DNA of 64,000 nucleotides from Clostridium lentum (GCF_014287815.1 NZ_JACOOQ010000010.1:1-64000), one strand, 5' to 3'. Shown: positions 8,310-17,953, counted from the stretch's first letter. The notes: generated from the sequence alone by a model not told the origin. A program made the numbers and translations.

Positions 8310-9254
8310 TCATTTAAAGAAATACTCTAATTCTTTCTTATTTATATTCACTCCTATAAAGGAGATTATGTTTTCCTCATTATAATCTATCTTTTCAATA
8401 TTATATTCATTTAAGGAAAAATCAAACTGTCCATATTGTCCATTTAAAAGTTGTACTATCCCTTTAGCTCTAAGAATAGTTCCAAAATTTTTACTTGAAG
8501 CAATAAATTTAAACTTACTGCTCAATTCATCAGGTGATATTTTTCTATTTAGCTTTAATGTGAAGCTTTGAAAAGATTCATTTACTTTTTTAGTAGATAC
8601 CTTTCCAATACCTGATTTGATATTTTTTAAGGCAATTTTACTCATAGGAAAATTTTGAAGCATATAGGTACTATTGATTTTATCTTTTAAATTAGTCTTA
8701 TCCCAAATGCAATCTAAAATCTCTGCATTAGAATTAATCTTTATTATTTCATTCTTAACATGATTAACTGTATTTTTATCAGCTAATTGTATCCTACTTA
8801 ATACAATTAGCTGCGCATATTTAATTTGATCTATATAGAACCTTCTGAAATTATTCATATACATATCAAACTTTAAACAATCAACTATTGTAATAACATT
8901 ATTAATACTACATAGTGCTTTTAAATCTTCATCCTTAAAGGTTTTAATTATTTCACTCAGCTTAGCTATTCCTGTAGGCTCAATAATTATACACTCAAAT
9001 TCATAATTTTTATTTAACTCCATAAGAGCTTCTTTAAAATAACCTGTAATTTCACAACAAATGCATCCAGCAGTAATTTCTTTAATAACAGCCTTAGACT
9101 TCTTTAATATTGAGCTATCTATATTAACTTCACCAAATTCATTTTCAATAATAACAATTTTATCTTCATAGAAATCATCATTTATTAACTTTTTAATAAA
9201 ACGAGTTTTTCCTGCTCCTAAAAATCCAGAAATAATATCAACTTTTTTTATCAC
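8310..9254 (-). CDS. CobW/COG0523 GTPase, putative metallochaperone
   Basis: It begins IKKVDIISGFLGAGKT, the classic CobW P-loop, and carries the GCICC metal-binding motif (near residue 60 from this start), a FECIIIEPTG switch segment, and a C-terminal CobW_C-like domain. COG0523 GTPases deliver or allocate metals, often zinc. A GTG at 9254 with GGATGG upstream matches the family N-terminus better than the ATG at 9290, which lacks a ribosome binding site; the longer form would add 12 residues. First gene of the permease cluster. No convincing Zur operator is visible upstream. Confidence 0.82.
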   Translation of the reverse strand: MIKKVDIISGFLGAGKTRFIKKLINDDFYEDKIVIIENEFGEVNIDSSILKKSKAVIKEITAGCICCEITGYFKEALMELNKNYEFECIIIEPTGIAKLSEIIKTFKDEDLKALCSINNVITIVDCLKFDMYMNNFRRFYIDQIKYAQLIVLSRIQLADKNTVNHVKNEIIKINSNAEILDCIWDKTNLKDKINSTYMLQNFPMSKIALKNIKSGIGKVSTKKVNESFQSFTLKLNRKISPDELSSKFKFIASSKNFGTILRAKGIVQLLNGQYGQFDFSLNEYNIEKIDYNEENIISFIGVNINKKELEYFFK

Positions 9255-9337
9255 AGTATTCCATCCATATAAATTAATCAATTCACTCATAAATAATTTT
9301 ATGAACTACAAATATAAATTATGAATTTTCATTAAAT

Positions 9338-9376
9338 AAAAAAGTCTTAAGGAAGAGGATTCCTAAAGACTTTTTT
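9338..9376. terminator. Bidirectional terminator upstream of the COG0523 cluster
   Basis: AAAAAAGTCTTAAGGAA pairs with TTCCTAAAGACTTTTTT, one mismatch. It follows the lipoprotein gene transcribed toward lower coordinates... on the minus strand it is downstream of the COG0523 promoter-distal side, so it mainly separates the lipoprotein gene (ending at 9384) from the cluster. Confidence 0.75.
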
Positions 9377-9383
9377 ATTGACT

Positions 9384-10016
9384 TTATATTATCTTAGCTA
9401 CTAAATTATTTTCTTGTTCATATACAGTTACGATATAAGAAACAGCAAACCCTGAAATATGACCTCTAATGTATAACTTAACTCCATCATCATCAAAACC
9501 TAGAAATTGTGCATACATGAAATTAAAATATAGAGGAGTATCTTCATAAACACCATATTGGTCAACTTTAAGGCTATGTAAATCCTTTTCTATTTGTGCT
9601 CTATCATTATCAGTCAGAGGAATTACTTCACCATTTTCATTGCTGGAAACTAGGAAATCATATACATCTTCACTTCCCAGTAAGTGCTGTGATACTAAAT
9701 CTATTGCAAAATCTATTTCTTTATATTCATTTTTTACATAATTGCTACTATTAACTATTTCATCATTGACATTAAAACCTTCATATCCCTTATTTCCAAA
9801 GTAAGTATTACCAAGGGCATTAAATTCAGTATATGCTTCTTCCACCACTCCACTACCATTTTCCTCGGTAGCACCTGTATTTTCATCTATAGTAACATCT
9901 ATTCTATCTGTGGATTTATCGCTATTTTGATCGTTATTAGATGTATTTTTATAGCATCCTGTAAAAAGCATCGAAGCTAATACTATGTATGATATATACT
10001 TTAATCTTCTATTCAT
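9384..10016 (-). CDS. Predicted lipoprotein of unknown function
   Basis: A 210-residue protein with a lipoprotein signal: positive start, hydrophobic segment, and lipobox LFTGC with the lipidated cysteine at residue 21. The next 40 residues are a polar, Asn/Asp/Ser-rich linker, followed by a folded domain with no motif I recognise. A hairpin terminator follows the stop. It is adjacent to a secreted carboxypeptidase gene, so both products act at the outer face of the membrane, but no functional link is evident. Confidence 0.7.
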   Translation of the reverse strand: MNRRLKYISYIVLASMLFTGCYKNTSNNDQNSDKSTDRIDVTIDENTGATEENGSGVVEEAYTEFNALGNTYFGNKGYEGFNVNDEIVNSSNYVKNEYKEIDFAIDLVSQHLLGSEDVYDFLVSSNENGEVIPLTDNDRAQIEKDLHSLKVDQYGVYEDTPLYFNFMYAQFLGFDDDGVKLYIRGHISGFAVSYIVTVYEQENNLVAKII

Positions 10017-10097
10017 CCCATCACCTCCAATTAGATTATATCATAATAAATATTGTATAATATATCTCTTTTGTTAATGATTAAGATAAATTTCATA

Positions 10098-10120
10098 AAA
10101 AGAGTATCTTAAGATACCCT
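10098..10120 (-). terminator. Terminator of the second carboxypeptidase gene
   Basis: GGGTATCTTAAGATACTC on the minus strand followed by TTTTTA, 10 bases past the stop at 10131. Confidence 0.75.
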
Positions 10121-10130
10121 TCATTATGTA

Positions 10131-11354
10131 CTATATTCCTTCCTTAAATAAGTTCTTTAAATTATATTTTATATTTTCAAAGAAGTTTGCTTTTTCAACA
10201 TCTCTATCGCAATACAGCTCAACTTCCCCTATTTTTTTATCACCTACAAGAACTTCACAAATACCAATAATTTCTCCTTCTTTATAAGAATCTTTTTCAG
10301 AATTTTCAGAATTTAATGTAATTTTATTTTCAGGCTCTCCAGTAGTACCCTTTTCAAGTACTATAGTCAAGTCATTCTTTGCTTTTGCTATGAAATATCT
10401 ATCAGTATTTTTACCTAAAAAGATTTTTTCTACATCTTCATCTTTTGAAAAGATTTTTTTGCCTTCATATTTTGAAAATCCATAGTTCATAAGCATACTA
10501 GCATCACGATTTCTCACTTTATATGTTGGAGCACCCATTATTACTGCTAACATTCTTACACCATCTCTTACAGCTGTAGCAGATATACAATACTTAGCTT
10601 CTTCTGTATAGCCAGTTTTTAGTCCATCACATCCATCAAAAAATCTTACAAGTTTATTATGATTTACCAGTTCTATGGGACTTTTTCTTCCTTCAGATAT
10701 GGTTTCCATATATGTACCTGTATATTTTAAAATTGAAGGATGTTTTAATAATTCTAAAGACATTATTGAAATATCTTTAGCCGTTGTGTAATGACCTTCT
10801 TCTGGCAACCCATTGCAATTTTTAAAATTCGTATTTACCATACCTAATTCTTTTGCTCTTTTATTCATAATGGAGACAAAATTATCTACGCTTCCACCTA
10901 AATATTCAGCCATAGCAACTGCTGCATCGTTTCCAGAAGCAATTGCAATTCCCTTAAGTATTTCTTCTACAGTTCTAACTTCTCCAGTATCTAATAGCAT
11001 TGTACTTCCACCCATATTTTTAGCGTTTTCACTACAAACTATCTTATCACTTAATGTAATGCTTCCATTATCAACTGCTTCAATAGCTAAAAGCATTGTC
11101 ATTATTTTAGTAACAGATGCTGGTGCAAATTTTTCTTCAGAATTTTTTTCATAAAGTACAGTACCGCTAACAGGCTCTACTAATAAGGCTGATTTTGCAT
11201 CAACATTCATTCCCTCCTCATAAGTAATAGAAGATAATATGCTATACTCTTCACCAATATCTACTGACTCACCTATACTTGCATATACAAATGTATTAAA
11301 TGATAATAAAGTTAAAATAGCAAGAGATATTGTCTTAATTAGCGTGTTTTTCAT
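10131..11354 (-). CDS. D-alanyl-D-alanine carboxypeptidase (S11, DacF/PBP5-like), second copy
   Basis: A 407-residue exported penicillin-binding protein with signal segment, SxxK (SVTK, in PASVTKIMTM), SGN (SGNDAAVAMAEY) and KTG (DGLKTGYT) motifs and a PBP5-type C-terminal domain ending in an amphipathic Lys/Phe-rich helix (ENIKYNLKNLFKEG) that probably anchors it to the membrane. The start at 11354 follows GAGGAGGAAG; an upstream in-frame ATG at 11387 lies before this site and is unlikely. Paralogue of the gene at 2381-3535, about 7 kb away. Confidence 0.92.
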   Translation of the reverse strand: MKNTLIKTISLAILTLLSFNTFVYASIGESVDIGEEYSILSSITYEEGMNVDAKSALLVEPVSGTVLYEKNSEEKFAPASVTKIMTMLLAIEAVDNGSITLSDKIVCSENAKNMGGSTMLLDTGEVRTVEEILKGIAIASGNDAAVAMAEYLGGSVDNFVSIMNKRAKELGMVNTNFKNCNGLPEEGHYTTAKDISIMSLELLKHPSILKYTGTYMETISEGRKSPIELVNHNKLVRFFDGCDGLKTGYTEEAKYCISATAVRDGVRMLAVIMGAPTYKVRNRDASMLMNYGFSKYEGKKIFSKDEDVEKIFLGKNTDRYFIAKAKNDLTIVLEKGTTGEPENKITLNSENSEKDSYKEGEIIGICEVLVGDKKIGEVELYCDRDVEKANFFENIKYNLKNLFKEGI

Positions 11355-11388
11355 CTTTCTTCCTCCTCTCAAGCTTAGTGTTACCAAA

Positions 11389-11432
11389 AGAAAAAAAAAT
11401 ATAATAGAAAGAACTACTTCTCTCTATCATAT
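11389..11432 (-). terminator. Terminator of pdp
   Basis: On the minus strand ATATGATAGA pairs with TCTATTATAT (one G-U pair) and is followed by nine T. It lies just after the pdp stop at 11442. Confidence 0.7.
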
Positions 11433-11441
11433 TTTTTAAAT

Positions 11442-12743
11442 TTAACTTATTACATTATATATTAAAGGAATATTATCATTAAACTCTGCGCTTATCATAA
11501 TATTTTCTTTTATCTTCATTTCAATTTTATTATTATCTTCTTTATTACTATGGATATAAGCTATAACATCACCTTTATTTACTTTATCTCCACGTTTTTT
11601 GTTTAAAACTATCCCTACTGTTAAATCTATAATACTATCCTTAGTAGCTCTTCCAGCTCCTAGCTCCATAGCTATTAGTCCCATTGCTTCAGTATTAATT
11701 TTAGTAATATATCCATCATTTTCTGCTGTTACAGGAATTATGTACTTTGCTACAAGGAATAACTCTGGATTATCTATTGGTGATACATCACCACCTTGAG
11801 CCTTGATAAACTCTTTAAGCTTCTCAAGCCCTTTTCCGTTTGATATATTTTCCTTTAAAAGTGCTTTACCTTCTTCAAGACTTGAAACTTTTTCTGCACA
11901 AAGAAGCATATTTCCACCTAAAGTAAGTGTTAATTCTAGTAGATCTTTAGGTCCATTGCCTTTTAATAGCTCAATAGCTTCTTTCACTTCAAGAATATTA
12001 CCAATGGCAAAACCAAGAGGCTGATCCATATCTGAAATAACTGCCACAGTTTTTCTTCCAACTTCTTTCCCTATACTAACCATTTCACTTGCTAACTCTT
12101 CTGCTGCTTTTGCTGTTTTCATAAAAGCACCATCACCAACTTTAACATCTAGTACGATTGCATCTGCCCCTGAAGCAAGTTTCTTACTCATGATACTTGA
12201 AGCAATAAGAGCTGTATTATCAACAGTAGCTGTTACATCTCTAAGAGCATAAAGTTTTTTGTCAGCTGGTACAAGGTTACCACTTTGTCCCATAATTGCA
12301 ATATTAATATTATTGACATTATTTATAAATTGCTCTTCCGTCAATTCAACAGAAAAACCATTAAAACTTTCTAACTTATCAATAGTTCCACCTGTATGGC
12401 CTAGACCTCTTCCAGACATTTTTGCTACAGGTATTCCAAGAGATGCCACTAGCGGAGTTAAGCATATTGATGTCTTGTCTCCTACTCCCCCTGTGGAATG
12501 CTTATCAACCTTAATTCCTTTAATCTTAGATAAGTCAATTACATCTCCAGAATTAACCATTGACATTGTCAAATTAGCTGTCTCACTTTTAGACATTTCA
12601 TTGAAAAAAAGTGTCATTAACAAAGCAGAAACCTGATAATCAGGTATTTCCCCTTTTGTAAACCCATTAACAAAAAAATCTATTTCTTCTTTAGATAATT
12701 CATAACCTTTTCTCTTTTTCATTATAATGTCATACATTCTCAT
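11442..12743 (-). CDS. pdp: Pyrimidine-nucleoside phosphorylase
   Basis: The 433-residue protein cleaves uridine, deoxyuridine or thymidine with phosphate to free base and (deoxy)ribose-1-phosphate in nucleoside salvage. The family signature KVDKHSTGGVGDKTS and SGRGLGHTGGTIDKLES (residues about 80-125) is intact, and the length matches the family (about 430). GAGGAAAAG precedes the ATG. Immediately upstream (higher coordinates) lies the XerD-like gene, an arrangement seen in several clostridia. Confidence 0.95.
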   Translation of the reverse strand: MRMYDIIMKKRKGYELSKEEIDFFVNGFTKGEIPDYQVSALLMTLFFNEMSKSETANLTMSMVNSGDVIDLSKIKGIKVDKHSTGGVGDKTSICLTPLVASLGIPVAKMSGRGLGHTGGTIDKLESFNGFSVELTEEQFINNVNNINIAIMGQSGNLVPADKKLYALRDVTATVDNTALIASSIMSKKLASGADAIVLDVKVGDGAFMKTAKAAEELASEMVSIGKEVGRKTVAVISDMDQPLGFAIGNILEVKEAIELLKGNGPKDLLELTLTLGGNMLLCAEKVSSLEEGKALLKENISNGKGLEKLKEFIKAQGGDVSPIDNPELFLVAKYIIPVTAENDGYITKINTEAMGLIAMELGAGRATKDSIIDLTVGIVLNKKRGDKVNKGDVIAYIHSNKEDNNKIEMKIKENIMISAEFNDNIPLIYNVIS

Positions 12744-12893
12744 ATTACTTTTCCTCCTTATATGTTACCCATTCTGCAATAATCTTTATCTAAATTAGCA
12801 TTTGCTAACCATTTTTTATTATACATGCTTTCACCATGTAATACTACAAATTATACCACTTTAATAGAAGAATATTCACCTTTTTTATAATAT

Positions 12894-13772
12894 CTATGCT
12901 CTAGGATGTGAATTCTTATATACCACATTAATTTTATCATTATTAATAATTTCATAATATGTGTCCATATAAGTTAACACTTGATTGCCCAGAAGTTTTT
13001 GTACAGCTCTCACATTTGCACCATTTTGTAATAGATGTACAGCAAAAGAATGCCTAAATGTATTTAAATTTACATCTTTTTTTATTCCTGCTTTATGAGA
13101 ATATTCCTTAACTATTCTCCAAACACCTTGCCTTGTTAATTTGTTTCCATTTAAATTAACAAATAAATTATGAACACCTGCTGCTGCAATCATATCTCTT
13201 ATGGATAGGTATTCCTTAAGTGCAGCTTCAGCACTTCTGCCAATAGGAATAAGTCTTTCATAATTTTTATTATCATGACATCTGACATATGATAGTTCTA
13301 AATTAATATCTTCTACTTGTAAAGAGATTATTTCAGACACCTTCATACCAGTTGCATACATAAGTTCCAGTAAGGCATTATCTCTAATCCCTTTATTACA
13401 ATCTTTATCTACTATTTTTATTATTTTATCTACTTCTTCCACAGTAAGAATCTCTGGAAGTTTTTTAGTAGTATCTGTGCTTTTATAATATATCTTAGGG
13501 ATATCACGTATTATCTTATGCTCTTTAAGATAGTTATAGAAGCTTCTTAAGCTTATTACTATCCTGCTAATTGACCGTTCAGACTTTCCTTCTTGTAATA
13601 AATATTGTATATACCCAAGTACAGTTAGATTATCTGTTTCATCAAGGTAAATATCCTTTGTATTCAAGTATTTTATATATAAATTTACATCTGTTACATA
13701 TGCATAAACAGTATTTTCACTTTTGTGACTATTTAATAAATATTCTTTATATTCATTTACTATTTCTTTCAT
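12894..13772 (-). CDS. XerD-like tyrosine recombinase with degenerate active site
   Basis: A 292-residue protein with the two-domain layout of XerC/XerD: an N-terminal SAM-like DNA-binding domain and a C-terminal catalytic fold ending KNSHPRA. Compared with canonical XerD, Arg-I is Lys (ATGMKVSE instead of ATGxRVSE), the beta-hairpin Lys position reads DNKNYER rather than GKGNKER, the HxLRH box is NTFRH, and LGH is LGN. The second Arg and the Tyr (TYYEI) remain. It is an intact frame, so it may be a DNA-binding pseudo-recombinase rather than the dif resolvase. The start at 13772 follows GGGGAGAG; ATG 13784 has poor spacing. Confidence 0.85.
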   Translation of the reverse strand: MKEIVNEYKEYLLNSHKSENTVYAYVTDVNLYIKYLNTKDIYLDETDNLTVLGYIQYLLQEGKSERSISRIVISLRSFYNYLKEHKIIRDIPKIYYKSTDTTKKLPEILTVEEVDKIIKIVDKDCNKGIRDNALLELMYATGMKVSEIISLQVEDINLELSYVRCHDNKNYERLIPIGRSAEAALKEYLSIRDMIAAAGVHNLFVNLNGNKLTRQGVWRIVKEYSHKAGIKKDVNLNTFRHSFAVHLLQNGANVRAVQKLLGNQVLTYMDTYYEIINNDKINVVYKNSHPRA

Positions 13773-13837
13773 AACTCTCCCCATTTCACCTTTAATTATT
13801 ATTTGGTCTCATAAATTTCTTGGAATTCAGAAATTTA

Positions 13838-14464
13838 TCAAGTAATTTTACTAACAATAAATTTCATTAAATTTGGACATATATAGCTTTCAATAAACAC
13901 ACCAGTTATAAATATACATACCAAAACCCCTATTTTAAAAATTAATTCCTTCTTTACTATTGTATTTATTGTCCCTTTATTAAAGAACTTATATCGCAGT
14001 TTTGTAGCGGAAAATTCAATAGAAATTATACTTAATGCAATAAAACTTGGAATATAAAAAATATTTTGTGGTAAAATTGATACTATTGCCAACCAGATTC
14101 CTTTACCATTAAAAGTTGTTAATAAAAAAGTAAATGTATAGCCTAATGTAAATCCCTTTATTAAATCAATTAGCAAGATAAATGGTATACCAAATACGGT
14201 AAATCCTAATATAATTATTATTACGACTGTAATTGATATTTTAATCAATATATTCAAGAATAATTTAGTACTTTCTACTTGGCTCACCAGTATGCTTTCT
14301 GTAAAAGATGAAAAATAATTAGACAGATCTGTTGAATCATTAATATTCATATATTTAACCATAAAAGCTCCTAATGCTATGCCAACACAAAAGAAAATTA
14401 AAACCATAAAATAATATATCCTATTTTCTCTATAGCTATTATTCAACTTATCAATAACATTCAT
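13838..14464 (-). CDS. spoIIM: Stage II sporulation protein M
   Basis: A 208-residue membrane protein with five or so membrane segments. SpoIIM, with SpoIID and SpoIIP, drives septal peptidoglycan remodelling at the start of engulfment, acting in the mother-cell membrane. The GxxFGIPFILLIDLIKGFTLGY region and the later ILPQNIFYIPS stretch are typical. The start at 14464 follows a well-spaced TGGAGG; an extra in-frame ATG at 14524 would add 20 residues without a site. It lies next to the XerD-like gene. Confidence 0.92.
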   Translation of the reverse strand: MNVIDKLNNSYRENRIYYFMVLIFFCVGIALGAFMVKYMNINDSTDLSNYFSSFTESILVSQVESTKLFLNILIKISITVVIIIILGFTVFGIPFILLIDLIKGFTLGYTFTFLLTTFNGKGIWLAIVSILPQNIFYIPSFIALSIISIEFSATKLRYKFFNKGTINTIVKKELIFKIGVLVCIFITGVFIESYICPNLMKFIVSKIT

Positions 14465-14551
14465 TTTAAACCTCCAGTTTTTTCTTTCCATATATACTAT
14501 GAGGTAATATATGAAGTTATTCATAATTAAATATATGTAAATACCATTTTA

Positions 14552-15214
14552 TTATTTAATTATTAATTTATATGCTTTTTCAAAAACATCTATATCTACA
14601 TTATATTTTTTCTTTAGTATCCCTATAATAGTTTTTACATCTGATAGTTCCTTTTCAATATCATCTTTACGTTTTTGACCTCTTCCTAACCTATCACTTA
14701 TAAACAATAGAATCATATCGTTTAGCTCCACATCTTTAATCATTTCTTCTGTATTTTCATAAGGTAAACTTTTCAATATGTACAAATGATGCATATGATA
14801 TTTGACTAAATTAACTATTTTTTCTCGTTCTATATTATTAATATCGTATTGAACTAATATATCATTAACTATTTTTTCGCCAATTTTATCATGATTGTAT
14901 GATGTATAGTTTCCTTTGATATTCTTTTTTGTTGCTACCTTTTTTCCAACATCATGTAAAAGCGAAGCTAACATAAATTCTTTTTTACTATTTGCCAGGC
15001 TACGTATCTGTGCAGCTTTATCTACCACAAGCATTACATGATTATATACATTTCCTTCTGGATGATATTTAGGTGATTGTTCTACAGTTTTAAGTTCATT
15101 AATTATTTGCAATGCTGTTCCCCATAAATCATCTTCTATTGATTTTACATATGTTGATGGCTTTATATCTGTTAATAAATGGTCAGTTATCTTTTCTAAT
15201 AATTCTTTTTTCAT
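14552..15214 (-). CDS. HD-domain phosphohydrolase
   Basis: A 220-residue cytoplasmic protein with a metal-binding HD core: YNHVMLVVD (first His), LLHDVGKK (HD pair, near residue 89) and a distal histidine-rich KYHMHHLY segment. The layout resembles HD domains related to CCA-adding enzymes and 2',3'-cyclic nucleotide or dNTP hydrolases. It ends in a Lys-rich helix. Reaction and substrate cannot be set from the sequence. An AAAGGAT site precedes the ATG. Confidence 0.75.
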   Translation of the reverse strand: MKKELLEKITDHLLTDIKPSTYVKSIEDDLWGTALQIINELKTVEQSPKYHPEGNVYNHVMLVVDKAAQIRSLANSKKEFMLASLLHDVGKKVATKKNIKGNYTSYNHDKIGEKIVNDILVQYDINNIEREKIVNLVKYHMHHLYILKSLPYENTEEMIKDVELNDMILLFISDRLGRGQKRKDDIEKELSDVKTIIGILKKKYNVDIDVFEKAYKLIIK

Positions 15215-15400
15215 ATAATTATCCTTTCTTTACAAAAAAATATATATTATATAGTCTATACTTTTATATATTAAAATATAAATCACTTCATAGTTAGGAT
15301 TATTTTAATAATTTAATAAAATATATCCTATTTCCACAGTGACAAAACAGCATTTCATTTAATTTTAATGGTTTTATTTTGATAAATTAATAATTTATGT

Positions 15401-15469
15401 TCAAACATCAATACTTGTATTTTGTGACATAAATAAAACTTCTCTTTTAGCTTTTAAAATTTTAGCCAA
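15401..15469 (-). CDS. Possible 22-residue peptide frame in the spo0A downstream gap
   Basis: This is the only candidate gene in the 424-base gap 15215-15638. A TTG at 15469 is placed 7 bases after a perfect GGAGG (15477-15481) and opens 22 codons rich in Lys (MAKILKAKREVLFMSQNTSIDV). The strong ribosome binding site is the main support; there is no recognisable product. The rest of the gap is very AT-rich, with no tRNA and no clear terminator after spo0A. It might instead be a leader or chance. Confidence 0.3.
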   Translation of the reverse strand: MAKILKAKREVLFMSQNTSIDV

Positions 15470-15638
15470 AAAAACACCTCCTAACAGTTTGAAAATTATC
15501 CAACTGATAGAAAGTGTCTATCTACTTGATTTAATATTTATTTGTTGGTATCAAATACACTTTGTTGCTATAAACAAAATAGATTTGATTTTTTCATATT
15601 ATTTGTTCAACAGCCATTTTATTGACTTTCTTATATAT

Positions 15639-16445
15639 TTAAGATACTTTATTTTTAAGTCTTAGCTTATCAGCAATGATAGCTATGAATTCACTATTTG
15701 TAGGCTTGCCCTTATCTGTGTGAATAGTGTATCCAAATAGTTTATTTATTGCATCTATTTGTCCTCTTCCCCAAGCTACTTCTATAGCATGTCTAATTGC
15801 TCTCTCTACTCTTGAAGCTGTTGTATTGTACTTCTTAGCTATTGATGGATATAATTCTTTTGTTACAGCTGATAACAATTCCATATCATTAACAACCATT
15901 GTTATAGCTTCTCTTAAATACATATACCCTTTGATATGTGCTGGCACACCTATCTCATGAATTATGTTTGTAATTTCTGTTTCTAAATCTACAGGTCCTT
16001 TTTGAACTGGAGTTTCTACTGCAGTTACCGCCACAGGTCTTCTTACCGGCTCAGAAGGAACATTATCATTGAACATATCTCTAATTCTCTTTGTGAATAT
16101 ATCCATGTCGAATGGTTTTACAACATAGTAATCTGCTCCTAATGTAATTGCTCTTTGAGTAATCATATCTTGACCTACTGCTGATAAAATTACAATTCTA
16201 GGAAATTTTTCAAGATTCATTGATTGTAATCTTTCTAGAACCCCTAATCCATCTAAATGAGGCATAATTATATCAAGAATAACTAAATCAGGTTGTTTTT
16301 GCTCAATTAATGTTAGAGCCTCTTTTCCATCCTTTGCTATACCTGTAACAACTATATCTCTTTGATTTAGTAAATAATCATTTAATATACTGCAAAACTC
16401 TTTATTATCATCTGCAATTAAAACTGAAATTTTATTTCCTTCCAT
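15639..16445 (-). CDS. spo0A: Sporulation master regulator Spo0A
   Basis: A 268-residue response regulator. The receiver domain holds the acidic pocket (D12, D13), phospho-acceptor D58 (VILD in [12 protein letters not shown]) and the conserved Lys in YYVVKPFD. The C-terminal effector domain includes the DNA-recognition sequence [18 protein letters not shown], nearly invariant in Spo0A. In clostridia it is phosphorylated by orphan kinases and controls sporulation and solvent/toxin genes. It lies directly downstream of spoIVB, the conserved endospore-former order. Confidence 0.98.
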   Translation of the reverse strand: MEGNKISVLIADDNKEFCSILNDYLLNQRDIVVTGIAKDGKEALTLIEQKQPDLVILDIIMPHLDGLGVLERLQSMNLEKFPRIVILSAVGQDMITQRAITLGADYYVVKPFDMDIFTKRIRDMFNDNVPSEPVRRPVAVTAVETPVQKGPVDLETEITNIIHEIGVPAHIKGYMYLREAITMVVNDMELLSAVTKELYPSIAKKYNTTASRVERAIRHAIEVAWGRGQIDAINKLFGYTIHTDKGKPTNSEFIAIIADKLRLKNKVS

Positions 16446-16560
16446 ATTTCTCTCCCTTTCTACCTATTTTTAATTTCATTGGTAAAATTATTCATTAGAT
16501 AATTTTAAACTTTAAAACTGAATATTAATTGTTTTTCTACTTTTTAATTTAATTGAGTAT

Positions 16561-16569
16561 ATTATACCA
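16561..16569 (-). promoter_or_regulatory. Candidate extended -10 promoter element of spo0A
   Basis: On the minus strand TGGTATAAT (TGnTATAAT) lies about 115 bases upstream of the spo0A start. The -35 region is weak (TGTTAT at 17-base spacing). No clear 0A box was recognised. Confidence 0.4.
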
Positions 16570-16630
16570 TAAAAAAAATAAATATAACAGTTTTTTTACA
16601 TTTTTTTGAAATATTTTTGTTATTTTATTG

Positions 16631-16663
16631 AAGAAAGGCTGCTAAAACTAATAGCAGCCTTTT
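16631..16663 (-). terminator. Terminator of spoIVB
   Basis: AAAGGCTGCTA pairs exactly with TAGCAGCCTTT; on the minus strand the stem is followed by TTCTTC. It directly follows the spoIVB stop and separates it from spo0A. Confidence 0.75.
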
Positions 16664-16667
16664 CTAC

Positions 16668-17843
16668 TTATTTAATTACTCCTGCATCTTGTAACATCCA
16701 TTCAATATATATCCCATATCCTACATCAGGTTTATTTATTAAAACGTGAGTTACAGCTCCTATAATTTTACCATTTTGTATTATAGGACTACCACTCATC
16801 CCTTGAACAATACCACCTGTTTTTTCTAATAATACTGGATCCACAATTTTAATAATCATGCTCTTTGATCCTGGTTCATCTTGAGGAAGTAATTTTAATA
16901 TCTCAATATCATACGCTTTGGCTCCATCATCTTCTACAGTAGTAATTATTTGTGCATGACCTTCCTTTATTTCATCTCGATAAGCTACGGTCATTGCTTT
17001 ATTAAAATTAGGATTTATTAATTCTGTTAATCCATCACCATATATTCCTGAACTAGTATTTTTTTCTATAGTACCTATAGATTCATTTTCGTTGATAAAT
17101 AATCCTTTTATTTCCCCAGGATTTCCTCTTTCCCCTTTTTTAATACTTAAAATTGAAGATCTAAGGAGTGTACCACTTTTAATATTAAATGACACATTAG
17201 TATCTCCATCAGTAATTGGATGACCTAAAGCTCCAAAAGTTTTGCTATCTTTATCATAAAAAGTCAATGTTCCTATACCAGCTGTAGAATCTCTTACCCA
17301 TAAACCAATTTTATATTCATTATCTTCCTTTATTAAAGGAACTTTTTTTGTTATTTCAGAGTTTCCTCTTAGTATTTTTACAGTAAGCTCATCATTTCTA
17401 CAGCTTTTAACCTTACTTATTAAATCAGAACATGTTTCAATATTTTCTCCATTTACCTCTTCTATAATATCTCCAAGCTCTATACCTGCTATTTTCCCAG
17501 GACTTTCACTTAATCCATCATAGGTTGATATATCTGAATAACCTACTACTAAAGCACCTTTATTATTTATCTTAACGCCTATACTTATTCCACCAGGATA
17601 AACTTCAATATTTTTTCTCTTTTCTTTATGCAAAGTTGTTAATTCTTTAGAATTTATTAAGCTAGTGTAACAATCAATAGAATCTGCATTTTGTACATCA
17701 TTCATTACATATGAAGTTGTATCTTTCATTCGGTTTTTTATAGATAATTCATCAGCTTGTGAATTATTATAGACTCCAATTAAAACCAGAATGAAGATTG
17801 GAGCAGTTATTATGCTAAAATTTTTTATAAGCTTTTTTATCAT
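16668..17843 (-). CDS. spoIVB: SpoIVB serine peptidase (S55)
   Basis: A 391-residue exported protease. Residues 8-28 form a membrane anchor or signal; a PDZ domain follows at about 100-175 (GKIAGIELGDIIEEVNG), then the S55 catalytic domain with the His in ALGHPITD and the nucleophile Ser in QGMSGSPI. SpoIVB is made in the forespore and cleaves SpoIVFA across the intermembrane space to trigger pro-sigma-K processing. It starts behind GGAGGAG. Note that some clostridia lack a full sigma-K checkpoint, so the target here is inferred. Confidence 0.96.
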   Translation of the reverse strand: MIKKLIKNFSIITAPIFILVLIGVYNNSQADELSIKNRMKDTTSYVMNDVQNADSIDCYTSLINSKELTTLHKEKRKNIEVYPGGISIGVKINNKGALVVGYSDISTYDGLSESPGKIAGIELGDIIEEVNGENIETCSDLISKVKSCRNDELTVKILRGNSEITKKVPLIKEDNEYKIGLWVRDSTAGIGTLTFYDKDSKTFGALGHPITDGDTNVSFNIKSGTLLRSSILSIKKGERGNPGEIKGLFINENESIGTIEKNTSSGIYGDGLTELINPNFNKAMTVAYRDEIKEGHAQIITTVEDDGAKAYDIEILKLLPQDEPGSKSMIIKIVDPVLLEKTGGIVQGMSGSPIIQNGKIIGAVTHVLINKPDVGYGIYIEWMLQDAGVIK

Positions 17844-17953
17844 TTTATCTCCTCCTTTGCTTCTGATTTTAATTTTCCCTGTAGCTATTTTTATATGCTA
17901 TAGTAACGTTGTTATAAAAGTCAAAAATTATATAAGCTAAAAATTTTATATAA

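Noticed and set aside
9255..9337. Zur or similar metal operator upstream of the COG0523 cluster
   Set aside because: No clear dyad with the Zur consensus was found by eye; a profile search would be needed.
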